Position numbers and translations under genes: made by a program. Source: Parvibaculum sp. (lineage in GTDB: Bacteria > Pseudomonadota > Alphaproteobacteria > Parvibaculales > Parvibaculaceae). From it: a stretch of DNA of 64,000 nucleotides. The notes below the pieces were generated by a model. The model saw only the letters and a list, made by a program, of their open reading frames with translations. It made no database searches and was not told where the DNA came from. How positions within the stretch are numbered: the first letter of the stretch is position 1; every line of letters begins with the position of its first letter. The stretch covers positions 264,605-328,604 of the forward strand of contig NZNS01000006.1 of the NCBI GenBank assembly GCA_002694985.1, given 5' to 3'. Of this stretch, positions 11,365 to 25,096 are shown one piece after another.

Positions 11365-11416
11365 GAAACGCCAGTTTCACTGGGCGATGGTTAATATCAT
11401 CTAAGCGGAAAAGGCC

Positions 11417-15270
<3,854 letters not shown>

Positions 15271-15300
15271 GAAACACGCCTTCTTTGAATGCCCGACAGA

Positions 15301-16170
15301 TCAGAAAACGGCGTTCCAGGTACGGCTGATCCAGGAATCCTTGTTTTCCTGTGGCTCCAGCCCCTGGTCCGCCAGCAACGCATAGCTGTCTTCATACCAG
15401 ACGCTGCCAGGGAAATTGTAACCGAGAATGGCCGCCGCCGTCTGCGCCTCGGTCTTGATACCGAGCGAAAGATAGGCCTCCGTCAGACGCTCCAGCGCCT
15501 CGGGCGTGTGCGTCGTCGTCTGATATTTCTCGATCACGACGCGGAAACGGTTGATCGCGGCAATATAGTCGTGCCGGTTCAGATAGTAGCGGCCAATCTC
15601 CATCTCCTTGCCCGCCAGATGGTCGAGCGTGAGATCGATCTTGAGCTGCGCATCGCGCGCATATTCGCTGTTGGGAAAACGCCGCGTCAGCTCATAAAAG
15701 GAGTTGAGCGCATTTTCCGTCATCTTCTGATCGCGGCCGACATCGGAAATCTGTTCGTAGTAGCTGAGCCCGATCAGATAATAGGCGTAGGGCACATCCT
15801 TGTTGCTCGGATGGAGCGAGATGAAACGCTGCGCGCTGAGAATCGTCTCGTCATACTGATTGACCTTGTAGTGCGCATAGGCCCCCATGAGCATCGCCCG
15901 GCGCGCCCATTCCGAATAGGGATGCTGGCGCTCGACCTCGTCGAACTCCTTGGTCGCGGGGATATATTCCCGCGCCGCCATATGGTCCATCGCCTTGTTG
16001 TAGATCTGTTCGACGGGCCGCTCTTCATAGGGAAGCTCGTCGCCCCCCGACGAACAACCCGCAAGCCCGGCAATGGCGAGGGCAAAAAAGCCCGCCAGAA
16101 CGGCGCGGAAAGAAACGGCGGGATGACGGTGGATGGGCAGCCTGGCCTCACTCATTCGGGCAAAGTCCAT
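15301..16170 (-). CDS. bamD: Outer-membrane assembly lipoprotein BamD (ComL)
   Basis: 289 residues. The N-terminus has a basic region, a hydrophobic helix and a lipobox (IAGLAGC, Cys near 39), so the mature protein is an outer-membrane lipoprotein facing the periplasm. The rest consists of TPR-like helical repeats typical of BamD, with YNKAMDHMAAREYIPATKEF, HPYSEWARRAMLMGAYAHYK and RRFPNSEYARDAQLKIDL. BamD works with BamA to insert beta-barrel proteins. A second ATG at 16155 is an alternative start, and neither has a strong ribosome binding site. It follows the lpxC terminator by about 150 bases and probably leads a bamD-recN-ligA transcript. Confidence 0.93.
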   Translation of the reverse strand: MDFARMSEARLPIHRHPAVSFRAVLAGFFALAIAGLAGCSSGGDELPYEERPVEQIYNKAMDHMAAREYIPATKEFDEVERQHPYSEWARRAMLMGAYAHYKVNQYDETILSAQRFISLHPSNKDVPYAYYLIGLSYYEQISDVGRDQKMTENALNSFYELTRRFPNSEYARDAQLKIDLTLDHLAGKEMEIGRYYLNRHDYIAAINRFRVVIEKYQTTTHTPEALERLTEAYLSLGIKTEAQTAAAILGYNFPGSVWYEDSYALLADQGLEPQENKDSWISRTWNAVF

Positions 16171-16325
16171 TTCGTTCGTTCGATTGCCGGACGCCCCGGC
16201 ATTCCGGTGCGTGAATTATGGCCGACTCAGCCCTCAAGCAGGCCGAAGCGGAGCCTTTTTCTATCCCAATAAGGGCGGCTAGACCATAGCGGCGGCATGA
16301 CGGCCCGCGCCACCCGTAAAGCACT

Positions 16326-16356
16326 AAAAAAGGGCACATCCCGAAGATGCGCCCTT
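16326..16356 (-). terminator. Intrinsic terminator after lpxC
   Basis: Read on the minus strand, AAGGGCGCATC and GATGTGCCCTT pair over 11 bases with one G-U pair. The loop starts with TTCG, and the stem runs into six T residues (16331-16326). It lies just downstream of the lpxC stop and separates lpxC from bamD. Confidence 0.85.
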
Positions 16357-16378
16357 CAATAAATCATGAGACCGGACC

Positions 16379-17344
16379 TCAGTCCGCCGGGATCGCCAGA
16401 TCCCGCTGCATCGGCGCCGAAGGCCGGGCTTCCGCGAAATCCACCACTTCATAAGCCGAAGGATCGGCCATGAGCGCCCGGAGCACCCGATTGTTCATGG
16501 CATGCCCCGCGCGGGAGCCTTCATAGCGGCCGATCAGCGCCATGCCGGACAGCGCGAGATCACCTACGGCATCCAGCACCTTGTGGCGCACGAATTCATC
16601 TTCGTAGCGCAGGCCATCCTCGTTCATCACATGGTCGTTATCCACGACCACGGCATTGTCGAGCGAACCGCCCTTGGCGAGGCCCGCGGCCCACATCGCC
16701 TCGATATCCCTGCGCAGGCAGAAGGTGCGGGCGCGAAGAATGTCCTCGGCGAAGAAGGGGTCGTGCAGATCCGCCTCGATCGACTGGCGACCGATCACCG
16801 GATTGTCGAAATCGATCTCGAAGGCAAGGCGGAAGCCCTCGCCCGGCAGGAGCGCGGCGCGCTTCGCGCCATCCTCGACTACAACGGGCTTGACGATACG
16901 GATCGCCTTGCGCGGCGCATCGAGCTTTTCGATGCCCACCGCTTCGATCCTGTCGATGAAAATTTCGCTGCTGCCGTCGAGCACCGGCACTTCCGAGCCG
17001 TCGATCTCGACGAGAACATTGTCGATGCCGAGCGTCGAAAGCGCAGACATCAGATGTTCCACCGTGCTGACCGTCGCACCGGCAGCATTGCCGATCTCGG
17101 TCGAGAGCATGGTGTTCACGACATTGTCGTAGGTCGCGCGAATATCCGAGACCTCGCGGCCCTGGCTCACGAGATCCGTCCGCCGGAAGACGACCCCCCG
17201 GTCGGCCTCCGCCGGGTGAAGGACCATATGGACCGGCGAACCGCTATGCAGGCCCACACCGTCGATCACGACGGGACGAACCAGTGTCATCTGCGGAAAC
17301 GCAATCGCCCGGACACGCCTTTCGCGCCGGACATTTTCCAGCAT
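16379..17344 (-). CDS. lpxC: UDP-3-O-acyl-N-acetylglucosamine deacetylase
   Basis: 321 residues from the ATG at 17344. The frame stays open to 17455, but typical LpxC length (about 300) favours the shorter form. The signature VGLHSG (here DGVGLHSGSPVHM) is near the N-terminus. STVEHLMSALSTLGIDNV contains the first zinc-binding His, and the second half has the usual HKVLDAVGDLALSG. This zinc enzyme catalyses the committed step of lipid A synthesis. It follows ftsZ on the same strand across an intrinsic terminator, as in many proteobacteria, so it probably has its own promoter in the 17345-17508 gap. The ribosome binding site is not clear, so the exact start is uncertain. Confidence 0.93.
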   Translation of the reverse strand: MLENVRRERRVRAIAFPQMTLVRPVVIDGVGLHSGSPVHMVLHPAEADRGVVFRRTDLVSQGREVSDIRATYDNVVNTMLSTEIGNAAGATVSTVEHLMSALSTLGIDNVLVEIDGSEVPVLDGSSEIFIDRIEAVGIEKLDAPRKAIRIVKPVVVEDGAKRAALLPGEGFRLAFEIDFDNPVIGRQSIEADLHDPFFAEDILRARTFCLRRDIEAMWAAGLAKGGSLDNAVVVDNDHVMNEDGLRYEDEFVRHKVLDAVGDLALSGMALIGRYEGSRAGHAMNNRVLRALMADPSAYEVVDFAEARPSAPMQRDLAIPAD

Positions 17345-17508
17345 GATCGTTTCGAACTCTGATTTCGGCACTTGAAACACTTTCGATACCCCGTCGCAGT
17401 CCGCCCCCTCTGGTCTGCTGAGGTTGTTTCTAGCAGCGCCGGGAATCACCCTCAAATAACAGTTTTTTACCGAATGTTACGGTTAGGAGTGGGCTTAAGC
17501 CCTTGAAT

Positions 17509-17557
17509 CAAAAGAAAAACCCGGCCGTCGGAAACAGGCTCCGAAACGGCCGGGTTT
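17509..17557 (-). terminator. Intrinsic terminator after ftsZ
   Basis: On the minus strand AAACCCGGCCGT pairs perfectly over 12 bases with ACGGCCGGGTTT (arms 17546-17557 and 17517-17528) around a 17-base loop, followed by a T-rich tract (TTTTTCTTTT). It ends the dcw transcript before lpxC. Confidence 0.88.
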
Positions 17558-17589
17558 ACCTTGTCATGTCAGCCCCGAAGGGCCCCGCC

Positions 17590-17623
17590 AGCGGCGGAGC
17601 GCCGGCAGCGGCGGAGCGCCGGC
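17590..17623. repeat. Tandem duplication of a 17-bp unit just past the ftsZ stop
   Basis: AGCGGCGGAGCGCCGGC occurs twice in direct tandem (17590-17606 and 17607-17623), between the ftsZ stop codon and its terminator. The copies are identical. Each contains GGCG/CGCC self-complementarity, so the transcript could fold ahead of the terminator. Confidence 0.85.
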
Positions 17624-17632
17624 AGGGTTTTC

Positions 17633-19309
17633 TCAGTTCGCCTGACGGCGCAGGAAGGTCGGAATCTCGAGCTGCTCTTCTTCATGGGAAGGCTGCACAA
17701 GGCGGCTCTCCGTGGAAGGCGAGAGGCTCTCCTGCGGCTGCGGACGCGCGACCGGTTCCGGGCGGGCCTGACGCTGGGCGGCCACCGGCTCGCGGCGCGG
17801 GGCAGCCGCCTCTTCTTCCGTTTCCTTGCGACGGCCGCCGGTCAGGCGCTCAAAGAAGGTCGGGCCCTTCTTCGGGGCGCGGGACGGCGAGACCGGCTGG
17901 CTCTTCTGGCCGAGGAAGGAGGGCAGATCGCCCTTCTGCACCCGGTCGAGATCACCGGGAATATAGGGACGCGCGGGGGTCTTGGGCTCGGCGCGAACCG
18001 CGCTGGCCGCAACGACGGGCGCTTCCGGCTCCGGACGCGCCGGCTGGCGGGCTTCCGGCTTGTGGATGATGACCTCGGCCTCATAGTCCTTCGGATCAAA
18101 CTGGCCGGAGGAGCGCGGCGCGGAAGCCGCCCGTTCTTCCTCGATGCCGAGTTCGGCCTGCTGCGTCGTCTCGGCGGCAGGAGCCATGTGGTCTTCGATC
18201 CGCTCGACCTGCGCCTGCACCGGATTGGCGGTACGGGCAACCTGCTGGGCGGGGAAGGTCGCCGCCGTGCTGCGCGGCTGAACGCGCTGATCGGCCACGG
18301 CATGCGCGGGCGTCTGGGTTTCCGGCCGGTTGAGCTGGCCTTCCTCGACCTCGATGCCGGTCGCTACGACCGAAACGCGCATGCGCCCGTCAAGCGAGGT
18401 GTCGAAGGTGGAGCCGACGATGATGTTCGCATCCGGGTCGACTTCCGAACGGATACGGTTCGCCGCCTCGTCCACTTCATAGAGGGTGAGGTCCATGCCG
18501 CCCGTGATGTTGATGAGAACGCCCTTCGCGCCCTTCATCGACACCTCGTCGAGGAGCGGGTTCGAGATCGCGGCTTCGGCCGCCTCGATCGCCCGGTTCT
18601 CGCCGGAGGCTTCGCCCGTGCCCATCATGGCCTTGCCCATTTCGTTCATCACGGTACGAACGTCCGCGAAGTCGAGATTGATAAGGCCGGGCTTCATCAT
18701 CAGGTCGGTGATGCCTGCCACACCCGAATGCAGAACCTGGTCCGCCATGCCGAAGGCATCGGCAAAGGTCGTGTTTTCGTTCGCGACCCGGAAAAGGTTC
18801 TGGTTCGGAATGATGATGAGCGTATCGACATATTGTTGCAGGTCGCGGATGCCCTCTTCCGCGAGGCGCATGCGGCGCGAGCCTTCGAACTGGAAAGGCT
18901 TGGTGACGACGCCGACGGTGAGCACACCCTGCTCGCGGGCCGCGCGGGCGATGACCGGGCCAGCGCCCGTGCCCGTGCCGCCGCCCATGCCGGCAGTGAT
19001 GAAGATCATGTGAGCGCCCTGAATGTGCTCGACAATCTCATGCAGCGCTTCTTCGGCCGCTGCACAGCCGATTTCCGGCCGGGAGCCCGCACCGAGACCT
19101 TCCGTGATCGACGCACCGAGCTGAATGCGCCGTTCGGCGGAGGAAAGGGCCAGCGCCTGCGCATCCGTGTTCGCGACGACGAATTCGACCCCTTCAAGGC
19201 CGGCTTCGATCATGTTGTTGACGGCGTTGCCACCGGCGCCACCGACGCCGAAGACAGTGATCCGGGGCTTGAGTTCGCTTGTATGCGGAACCGAAAGTTT
19301 GATGCTCAT
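17633..19309 (-). CDS. ftsZ: Cell division GTPase FtsZ with long C-terminal linker
   Basis: 558 residues from an ATG with a strong AGGAGG. The tubulin-like core (about 1-330) has [16 protein letters not shown], the GTP signature [15 protein letters not shown], and the T7 synergy loop NLDFADV. The remaining 215 residues up to the tail are low-complexity, rich in Pro, Ala, Glu, Gln and Arg. They are the long disordered linker usual for alphaproteobacteria. The protein ends with the conserved peptide [12 protein letters not shown], which binds FtsA and other partners. FtsZ polymerises into the ring that directs septation. It is the last gene of the dcw operon, separated from ftsA by 151 bases that may hold an additional promoter. 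Confidence 0.98.
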   Translation of the reverse strand: MSIKLSVPHTSELKPRITVFGVGGAGGNAVNNMIEAGLEGVEFVVANTDAQALALSSAERRIQLGASITEGLGAGSRPEIGCAAAEEALHEIVEHIQGAHMIFITAGMGGGTGTGAGPVIARAAREQGVLTVGVVTKPFQFEGSRRMRLAEEGIRDLQQYVDTLIIIPNQNLFRVANENTTFADAFGMADQVLHSGVAGITDLMMKPGLINLDFADVRTVMNEMGKAMMGTGEASGENRAIEAAEAAISNPLLDEVSMKGAKGVLINITGGMDLTLYEVDEAANRIRSEVDPDANIIVGSTFDTSLDGRMRVSVVATGIEVEEGQLNRPETQTPAHAVADQRVQPRSTAATFPAQQVARTANPVQAQVERIEDHMAPAAETTQQAELGIEEERAASAPRSSGQFDPKDYEAEVIIHKPEARQPARPEPEAPVVAASAVRAEPKTPARPYIPGDLDRVQKGDLPSFLGQKSQPVSPSRAPKKGPTFFERLTGGRRKETEEEAAAPRREPVAAQRQARPEPVARPQPQESLSPSTESRLVQPSHEEEQLEIPTFLRRQAN

Positions 19310-19460
19310 TGTGAGGCCTCCTGGGAGCAGAGTTTAAAAACCGGGGTCGGGATCGCCGCGCATCGTCGAGGCGGCGGCTCTATGCCCGATCTTCCGGGCG
19401 GCGCCGCCAGCCGTCCCAGGGCACGTTCAACGAAGGTCGTTCCCGGTTTTGCGCGTTTCA

Positions 19461-20771
19461 TCAGAAATTCTCCTTCAGCCAGCGGCCGAACCGGCGGATA
19501 TGCCCGTGCGGCAGGCCATGCTCGGCGTCGTCGTCGGCGCCGGCAGCTTCGAGGGGAGAGATTTGCGAATAGGAGAGAAGGCCCGCACAGGTCGAGAAGG
19601 CGGGGCCTCCGGTCGACTCGGCAAGACCCGTGAGCCGAACCGGCTGACCGACGCGGACCTGCTTGTCGAGCATGCGGGCCGCAAGTTCCCGCGCGCCGTT
19701 CAGCTGCGCCGCGCCGCCTGTCAGCACGACGCGCCGGCCGGCGAGACGGCCATAGCCGCTCGCCTCCATCCTGTCGCGCACAAGTTCGAAAGTCTCTTCC
19801 AGCCGTGGCTGAATGATGCCAGTCAGCATCGACCTCGGAATGTGGTTGGCCGAATCGGCATCGCTTTCACCCACTTGCGGCACGTCGATCATCTCTCTTT
19901 CGTCCGAAGGACTCGCCAACGCGCTCCCGTACAGGGTCTTCATCCGCTCGGCATGTGCGAGCGGTGTGGAGAGTCCACGCGCGATATCATTAGTAATGTG
20001 ATTCCCGCCAATTGACACGGAATCGCAGTAAACCATCGCGCCTTCGAAGAAGATCGAGAGCGAGGTCGTACCCCCGCCCATGTCGATCATGGCCACGCCG
20101 AGATCCATTTCATCCTCGACGAGGCAGGCAAGGCCGCTCGCATAAGGCGAGACGGCGACACCCGCGACAGCGAGGTGGCAGCGTTCGATGCAGAGTTCGA
20201 GGTTCCGCAGCGGTCCGCGCAGCACACTGACCATATGAACCTCGACGCCGAGCTTCTCGCCGAACATGCCGCGCGGATCGCGCACGCCCCGGCTGCCGTC
20301 CACGGAATAACTGGTCGGGATCGCATGCATGACATCGCGCCCGTCCGGCTGGAAATTCGCCTGCGCGTGGTGGATGAGCCGCGAAAGGTCGCTGTCGCTC
20401 ACCTCGCCCCCCGAGATAGAGGCGCGCACACCGACTGTCTGGCTCTTCGGGTCCGCACCGGAGAAGCCAACCACGACCTCGCGGATCGTGATCCCCGCCA
20501 TCCGTTCCGCCGCATCGACCGCAACCCGGATTGCCTCTTCCGCCGCATCCATATCGACGATGGCGCCCGCCCGGATACCACGCGAGACCTGATGCCCGAT
20601 ACCGATGACCCGCACCGGCGCATGCCCGTTCGAGGTCCGGCCCGGTTCTATCTTCGCGATGAAACAGGAAATCTTGCTCGACCCCACATCGAGCGCGGCA
20701 ATCGTCCCCGACCGCCCCGCCGCAACGGGCCGCCCCTGAAAGCTCCTCGAACCCAGAGAAACCATATTCAT
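19461..20771 (-). CDS. ftsA: Cell division actin-like ATPase FtsA
   Basis: 436 residues with the actin/Hsp70-type phosphate-binding motif ALDVGSSKISCFIAKIE near residue 27. The second signature is VAMIDMGGGTTSLSIFFEGAM, and the adenosine loop is VVLTGGAAQLNG. The extreme C-terminus (GRWLKENF) is the amphipathic membrane-targeting helix. FtsA tethers FtsZ polymers to the membrane and recruits later division proteins. The start overlaps the ftsQ stop by 4 bases, so the two are translationally coupled. Confidence 0.97.
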   Translation of the reverse strand: MNMVSLGSRSFQGRPVAAGRSGTIAALDVGSSKISCFIAKIEPGRTSNGHAPVRVIGIGHQVSRGIRAGAIVDMDAAEEAIRVAVDAAERMAGITIREVVVGFSGADPKSQTVGVRASISGGEVSDSDLSRLIHHAQANFQPDGRDVMHAIPTSYSVDGSRGVRDPRGMFGEKLGVEVHMVSVLRGPLRNLELCIERCHLAVAGVAVSPYASGLACLVEDEMDLGVAMIDMGGGTTSLSIFFEGAMVYCDSVSIGGNHITNDIARGLSTPLAHAERMKTLYGSALASPSDEREMIDVPQVGESDADSANHIPRSMLTGIIQPRLEETFELVRDRMEASGYGRLAGRRVVLTGGAAQLNGARELAARMLDKQVRVGQPVRLTGLAESTGGPAFSTCAGLLSYSQISPLEAAGADDDAEHGLPHGHIRRFGRWLKENF

Positions 20772-21784
20772 GTATTGCCTCCACGCGCGGAACTGCCCGT
20801 CCGCATCACGCCGTTCTTTATCGCCGCTTCCGTCGCAATCCCCTTGGTCGTCGCCGCGCCTTCCGTCAGTTCCACGGACACGCGGTCCGGCAGACGCAGG
20901 TCGACCGAGACGATGTCGCGGGAGAGAACCTTGTATTTCGTGTCATAGGCCGCGAGATCGGAGAGCGCCTTTGCGACGCCCGTCTCAGGCAGCTTCACAT
21001 CCACGCCGTTTTCGAGACGCAGGTTCCAGCGCCGCTCGCTGACGCGCACGAAGGCGCGCACACGCTGAAGAAGCTGCGGCTCTTCCGCCCGCATCATGTT
21101 CAGAAGCGCTGGCGCTTCGCGCGGCGCACCGAAGCCGACGATGAAAGGCAGATGCGCGAAATCCTGCACGCCTTCATCCGTGATCGGCTGGCCTTGCGCG
21201 TCGATGATCGAAAGGGCCCCGCCGCGCTGCCACAGCGCAAAGGGCTGGCGCTCGCTCACATCGATGCGGATCGTGTCCGGCAGCAGGCGCGTTACCGTCG
21301 CGGAGCGTACCCAGCCGAGACGTTCGATGCGCTGGCGCGCCGCCTCCGTGTCGAAACCGAAAATCGGATCGCCACGCCCGACGCCAACCGCCTCCAGAAG
21401 ATCGTCTTTACGCGTTTGCACACGGCCCGTCACGGTCACGTTCTGGATCGAGAAGCCGGACAGCGCGAGCACGCGGTTCACCTGCCGCTGGCCGCTATCC
21501 ACCGCCGCCTGCACATGGCCACCGATCACGAGCCCGTAGACGATGACGCCCGCAACAAGCGCAACCGCGCCATAGGCGAAAGGCTGCGTGCCGAAATTGC
21601 CTTCGCGCAGATTCGCAAACCAGGCGGCAACAGGCCCCGCTGGACGCTCCTTGCGGCGGCCGAACGTGCTCATCGAGTTTGCGTTGCGCCGCTTGCCCGG
21701 TGCCACCTTGGAACTCTTTTTCTTCGGCGCCGTGCGAACGCCGGTGCGCGACTGCGTGCGGGAAGAAGGCTTTACCTGTCGCAT
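20768..21784 (-). CDS. ftsQ: Cell division protein FtsQ
   Basis: 338 residues. A basic cytoplasmic N-terminus of about 65 residues (many Lys and Arg) is followed by one membrane helix (AYGAVALVAGVIVYGLVIGG). A periplasmic POTRA domain comes next, with FSIQNVTVTGRVQTRKDDLL and GWVRSATVTRLLPDTIRIDV, and then a beta domain. FtsQ links early and late divisome proteins and binds FtsL/FtsB. Its start overlaps the end of ddl by 13 bases, and its stop overlaps the ftsA start. The long basic N-terminal tail is common in alphaproteobacteria. Confidence 0.95.
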   Translation of the reverse strand: MRQVKPSSRTQSRTGVRTAPKKKSSKVAPGKRRNANSMSTFGRRKERPAGPVAAWFANLREGNFGTQPFAYGAVALVAGVIVYGLVIGGHVQAAVDSGQRQVNRVLALSGFSIQNVTVTGRVQTRKDDLLEAVGVGRGDPIFGFDTEAARQRIERLGWVRSATVTRLLPDTIRIDVSERQPFALWQRGGALSIIDAQGQPITDEGVQDFAHLPFIVGFGAPREAPALLNMMRAEEPQLLQRVRAFVRVSERRWNLRLENGVDVKLPETGVAKALSDLAAYDTKYKVLSRDIVSVDLRLPDRVSVELTEGAATTKGIATEAAIKNGVMRTGSSARGGNT

Positions 21785-22698
21785 GATGCGTCCTCCACCA
21801 TCCAGCTCACCAGTTCCGGGTAGGAATAGCCCGCAAGACCCGCAAGCTCTGGCACGAGCGATGTCGGCGTCATGCCGGGCTGCGTGTTCACTTCGAGAAG
21901 AATGAGCTCGGGCTTGCCCGGCCGCGTGTCGTCGAAGCGGAAATCAGCGCGGCTAACGCCCCGGCACCCGAGCGCCTTGTGCGCGGCAAGCGTGAGCCGC
22001 TGCACCTCGGCATAGACATGCTCGTCGAGCGGCGCGGGAATGACATGGCGCGATCCGCCGGTCTGGTATTTCGCCTCGTAATCGTAGAAAGCGGTATTCG
22101 CGATGATTTCGGTCACACCGAAGATTTCCTCACCCATCACGGCGCAGGTGAGTTCGCGGCCCGCGATATAGCGCTCCACCATCACCTCGTCGCCGAGGTT
22201 CCACTCATCCGAGGTCAATTCGGCCGGCGGACGATTGTCGCCCTCGCGAACGATGAAGACACCGACGGAGGAACCCTCGCTCACCGGCTTGATCACATAG
22301 GGCGGGTTCATGACATGGCCGTGGGCCGCCTGCTCGCGCGCCACAACGACGCTTTCGGCAACCGGCAGGCCCGCCGCGCGGAAGACGGGCTTTGCGCGCT
22401 CCTTGTTCATCGCAAGCGCGGAAGCCAGCACGCCCGAATGCGTATAGGGCACACGCAGGATTTCCAGCAGACCCTGCACGCAGCCATCCTCGCCCCAGCG
22501 GCCATGCAGCGCGTTGAAAGCGACATCCGGCTTCAGTTTCAGAATCTGATCGGCAACGTCCCGCCCGACATCGATCTCGCTCACGCGGTAACCCGCCTGC
22601 TTCAACGCCTCGGCGCAGCCCTTGCCCGAAACGAGGCTTACCTCGCGCTCCGCGCTCCATCCGCCTTTCAGGACGGCGACATGCTTGTCGTTGCTCAT
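21772..22698 (-). CDS. ddl: D-alanine--D-alanine ligase
   Basis: 308 residues from the ATG at 22698, preceded by GGGAGGGCGAGG. The longer open frame upstream is only the shadow of murB. The ATP-grasp fold is clear: [20 protein letters not shown] at the N-terminus, [34 protein letters not shown], and the C-terminal metal-binding region [13 protein letters not shown] with [16 protein letters not shown]. Size matches DdlB. It joins two D-alanines for the murein pentapeptide stem. It overlaps the end of murB by 4 bases and the start of ftsQ by 13. Confidence 0.96.
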   Translation of the reverse strand: MSNDKHVAVLKGGWSAEREVSLVSGKGCAEALKQAGYRVSEIDVGRDVADQILKLKPDVAFNALHGRWGEDGCVQGLLEILRVPYTHSGVLASALAMNKERAKPVFRAAGLPVAESVVVAREQAAHGHVMNPPYVIKPVSEGSSVGVFIVREGDNRPPAELTSDEWNLGDEVMVERYIAGRELTCAVMGEEIFGVTEIIANTAFYDYEAKYQTGGSRHVIPAPLDEHVYAEVQRLTLAAHKALGCRGVSRADFRFDDTRPGKPELILLEVNTQPGMTPTSLVPELAGLAGYSYPELVSWMVEDASCDR

Positions 22699-23621
22699 GC
22701 CTCGCCCTCCCTTATGCCGATGCGCCTGATTTCCCATTCCAGCGTGACGCCGCTTGTCTTCTTCACGCGCGCGCGCACTTCTTCGCCGAGATCTTCGATA
22801 TCGGCGGCGCTTGCATTGCCCGTATTGATCAGGAAGTTGCAGTGAAGCTCGGAGACCTGCGCGCCGCCGCGCACGAGGCCGCGGCAGCCAGCCGCATCGA
22901 TGAGCTGCCACGACTTCTTGCCGTCGGGATTCTTGAAGGTGGAACCGCCCGTGCGTGTACGGATCGGCTGCGTTGCTTCGCGCGAGGCCGTGATCTCGTT
23001 CATGCGCGTCTGAATTTCCGCCTTGTCGCCCGGCGTCGCCTGGAACAGCGCCTCGACAAAGATCAGCCCTTCCGGCGCGCCGGAGTGACGATAGCTGTAA
23101 TCCATATCCGCCAGCGTCAGCACATGGCGCTCGCCCTTGCGGTCGATGGCGACGGCGGCGACAAGCACGTCCTTCGTCTCGCGGCCATAGGCACCGGCAT
23201 TCATGCGCAACGCCCCGCCAATGGAGCCGGGTATGCCGCGATAAAACTCGAGACCGGCCAGCCCCGCTTCCTGCGCCGCACGCGAAACAGCCACATCGAG
23301 CGCCGCCGTTCCGGCGCGAACGCAATCCTCTTGCACCTCGATATTCATGAACTCTCGACCGAGCCGGATGACGACACCCGGCACCCCGCCCTCGCGGACG
23401 AGAAGGTTCGAACCGACGCCAACTACCGTCACCGGCACGTCGTCCGGCGTACCGCGCAGGAAGACGGCAAGGTCGTCTGCATCGGCCGGGCGGAACAGAA
23501 CTTCCGCGTTGCCGCCGACACGGAACCAGGTCAGCGGCGCGAGCGGCGCATTGGCGGTGAGCTCACCGCGCACCTCGGGCAGCCGGTCGATCAGCGAGGA
23601 TGTGGGGGCCTGTGCCACCAT
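22695..23621 (-). CDS. murB: UDP-N-acetylenolpyruvoylglucosamine reductase
   Basis: 308 residues from the ATG at 23621, which overlaps the murC TGA. It starts [15 protein letters not shown]; the frame is open further upstream only through the Lys-rich end of murC. FAD-binding motifs include [16 protein letters not shown] and [19 protein letters not shown]. Catalytic-region motifs are [21 protein letters not shown], where the Arg stabilises the enol, and [14 protein letters not shown], where the Ser is the proton donor. The YSYRHSGAP loop and length fit type IIb-like MurB proteins of alphaproteobacteria. It reduces the enolpyruvyl group to make UDP-MurNAc. Confidence 0.96.
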   Translation of the reverse strand: MVAQAPTSSLIDRLPEVRGELTANAPLAPLTWFRVGGNAEVLFRPADADDLAVFLRGTPDDVPVTVVGVGSNLLVREGGVPGVVIRLGREFMNIEVQEDCVRAGTAALDVAVSRAAQEAGLAGLEFYRGIPGSIGGALRMNAGAYGRETKDVLVAAVAIDRKGERHVLTLADMDYSYRHSGAPEGLIFVEALFQATPGDKAEIQTRMNEITASREATQPIRTRTGGSTFKNPDGKKSWQLIDAAGCRGLVRGGAQVSELHCNFLINTGNASAADIEDLGEEVRARVKKTSGVTLEWEIRRIGIREGEA

Positions 23622-25096
23622 CACTTCTTCCTCCCCGGCGTCTTCCCGGCAGGCTTCTTTGCCGCAGACTTCTTTGCGGGTTTCCTTTTGCCGAGCTTTT
23701 CGAGATTCGCGGCAAGGTCGTTCGCCCAATAGGTGATGTTGCCCGCCCCGAGACAGATCACGAGATCGCCCGGCTTCGCCACTTCCGCAACAAGACCCGG
23801 CAATGCCTCCGCGCTTTCAAGCGGCATCACATCGCGGTGGCCGCGGTCACGGAGCCCCTGCACCAGCGAATCCCGGCTCGCGCCCTCGATGGGCTTTTCA
23901 CCGGCTTCATAAACATCGGCAACGATCACCGCGTCGGCATCGTTGAAACAGGCGCAGAACTCGTCGAAGAGATTCTGAAGCCGCGTATAGCGATGCGGCT
24001 GGACGACGGCGATGGTCCGCCCCGAACTTGCCGAGCGCGCGGCCTGCAGCACGGCGGCAATCTCGACCGGGTGATGCCCGTAATCGTCATAAAGGCTGAC
24101 GCCGTTCCATTCGCCGACATAAGTAAAACGCCGCTTCACACCGCCGAAGCCTTCAAGCGCGGTGCGGATCTGCTCATCGCCGATGCCCATCTGGAGCGCG
24201 ACGCCTATCGCGGCCAGGCTGTTCAGCATGTTGTGCATGCCGTGCATAGCGAGACGCACACCCGCCAGTTCTCGGGTCTCGCGCGTCTTCCGGTCGGTGA
24301 TGACCACATCGAATACATTGAATCCGTCCTCGACGCGTACATTCGTCGCGCGGATATCGGCCTGCGGATTTGTGCCATAGGTCACGATGCGGCGGTCGCG
24401 CACGCGCCCGATCAGCGCCTGCACTTCCGGGTGATCGATGCACATGACGGCCGCGCCATAGAAGGGCACGTTTTCAACAAAGGTGAGGAAGGCATCCTTC
24501 GCCGCCTCGAACGTCCCGTAATAATCGAGATGTTCGGGGTCAATATTCGTCACGATGGCAAGCGTCGACGGCAACTTGATGAAGGTGCCGTCGGATTCGT
24601 CCGCCTCCACCACCATCCATTCGCCTTCGCCGAGACGCGCATTGGTGCCATAGGCATTGATGATGCCGCCATTGATGACGGTCGGATCGACACCTGCCTT
24701 GTCGAGGATTGCCGCGACGAGCGAAGTGGTGGTCGTCTTGCCATGCGTACCAGCAATGGTGACGCAGCTCTTCAGCCGCATCAGCTCAGCGAGCATTTCC
24801 GCGCGGCGCACCACCGGCAGGAAGCGCGCCCGCGCCTCCATGAGTTCGGGGTTGCCGGGCTGGATTGCGGAAGAAACGACAATAACCTGCGCGTCTTTCA
24901 GGTTCTCTGCCTTCTGGCCGATAAAGACCTTGATGCCGAGCGCCTTCAGGCGCTTCACATTGGCGCTGTCGGCAAGATCGCTCCCCTGCACCTTGTAGCC
25001 GAGATTATGCATGACTTCGGCAATACCGCTCATGCCGATGCCGCCGATGCCGACGAAATGGATGTTGCCGATGTCGAGAGGTGCGGGACGCATCAT
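23621..25096 (-). CDS. murC: UDP-N-acetylmuramate--L-alanine ligase
   Basis: 491 residues. The N-terminal Rossmann domain has [18 protein letters not shown]. The central ATPase domain has the Mur ligase P-loop [20 protein letters not shown] and [26 protein letters not shown]. The C-terminal domain has [14 protein letters not shown] and QPHRYTR. The last 25 residues are Lys/Ala-rich ([17 protein letters not shown]), an extension not needed for catalysis. MurC adds L-alanine to UDP-MurNAc. Its ATG overlaps the murG stop and its stop overlaps the murB start, both as ATGA. Confidence 0.97.
   Translation of the reverse strand: MMRPAPLDIGNIHFVGIGGIGMSGIAEVMHNLGYKVQGSDLADSANVKRLKALGIKVFIGQKAENLKDAQVIVVSSAIQPGNPELMEARARFLPVVRRAEMLAELMRLKSCVTIAGTHGKTTTTSLVAAILDKAGVDPTVINGGIINAYGTNARLGEGEWMVVEADESDGTFIKLPSTLAIVTNIDPEHLDYYGTFEAAKDAFLTFVENVPFYGAAVMCIDHPEVQALIGRVRDRRIVTYGTNPQADIRATNVRVEDGFNVFDVVITDRKTRETRELAGVRLAMHGMHNMLNSLAAIGVALQMGIGDEQIRTALEGFGGVKRRFTYVGEWNGVSLYDDYGHHPVEIAAVLQAARSASSGRTIAVVQPHRYTRLQNLFDEFCACFNDADAVIVADVYEAGEKPIEGASRDSLVQGLRDRGHRDVMPLESAEALPGLVAEVAKPGDLVICLGAGNITYWANDLAANLEKLGKRKPAKKSAAKKPAGKTPGRKK

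Noticed and set aside
21772..23325. 517-codon frame seeming to extend ddl upstream
   Set aside because: The N-terminal part is a shadow of murB. The Ddl start with ribosome binding site is at 22698.
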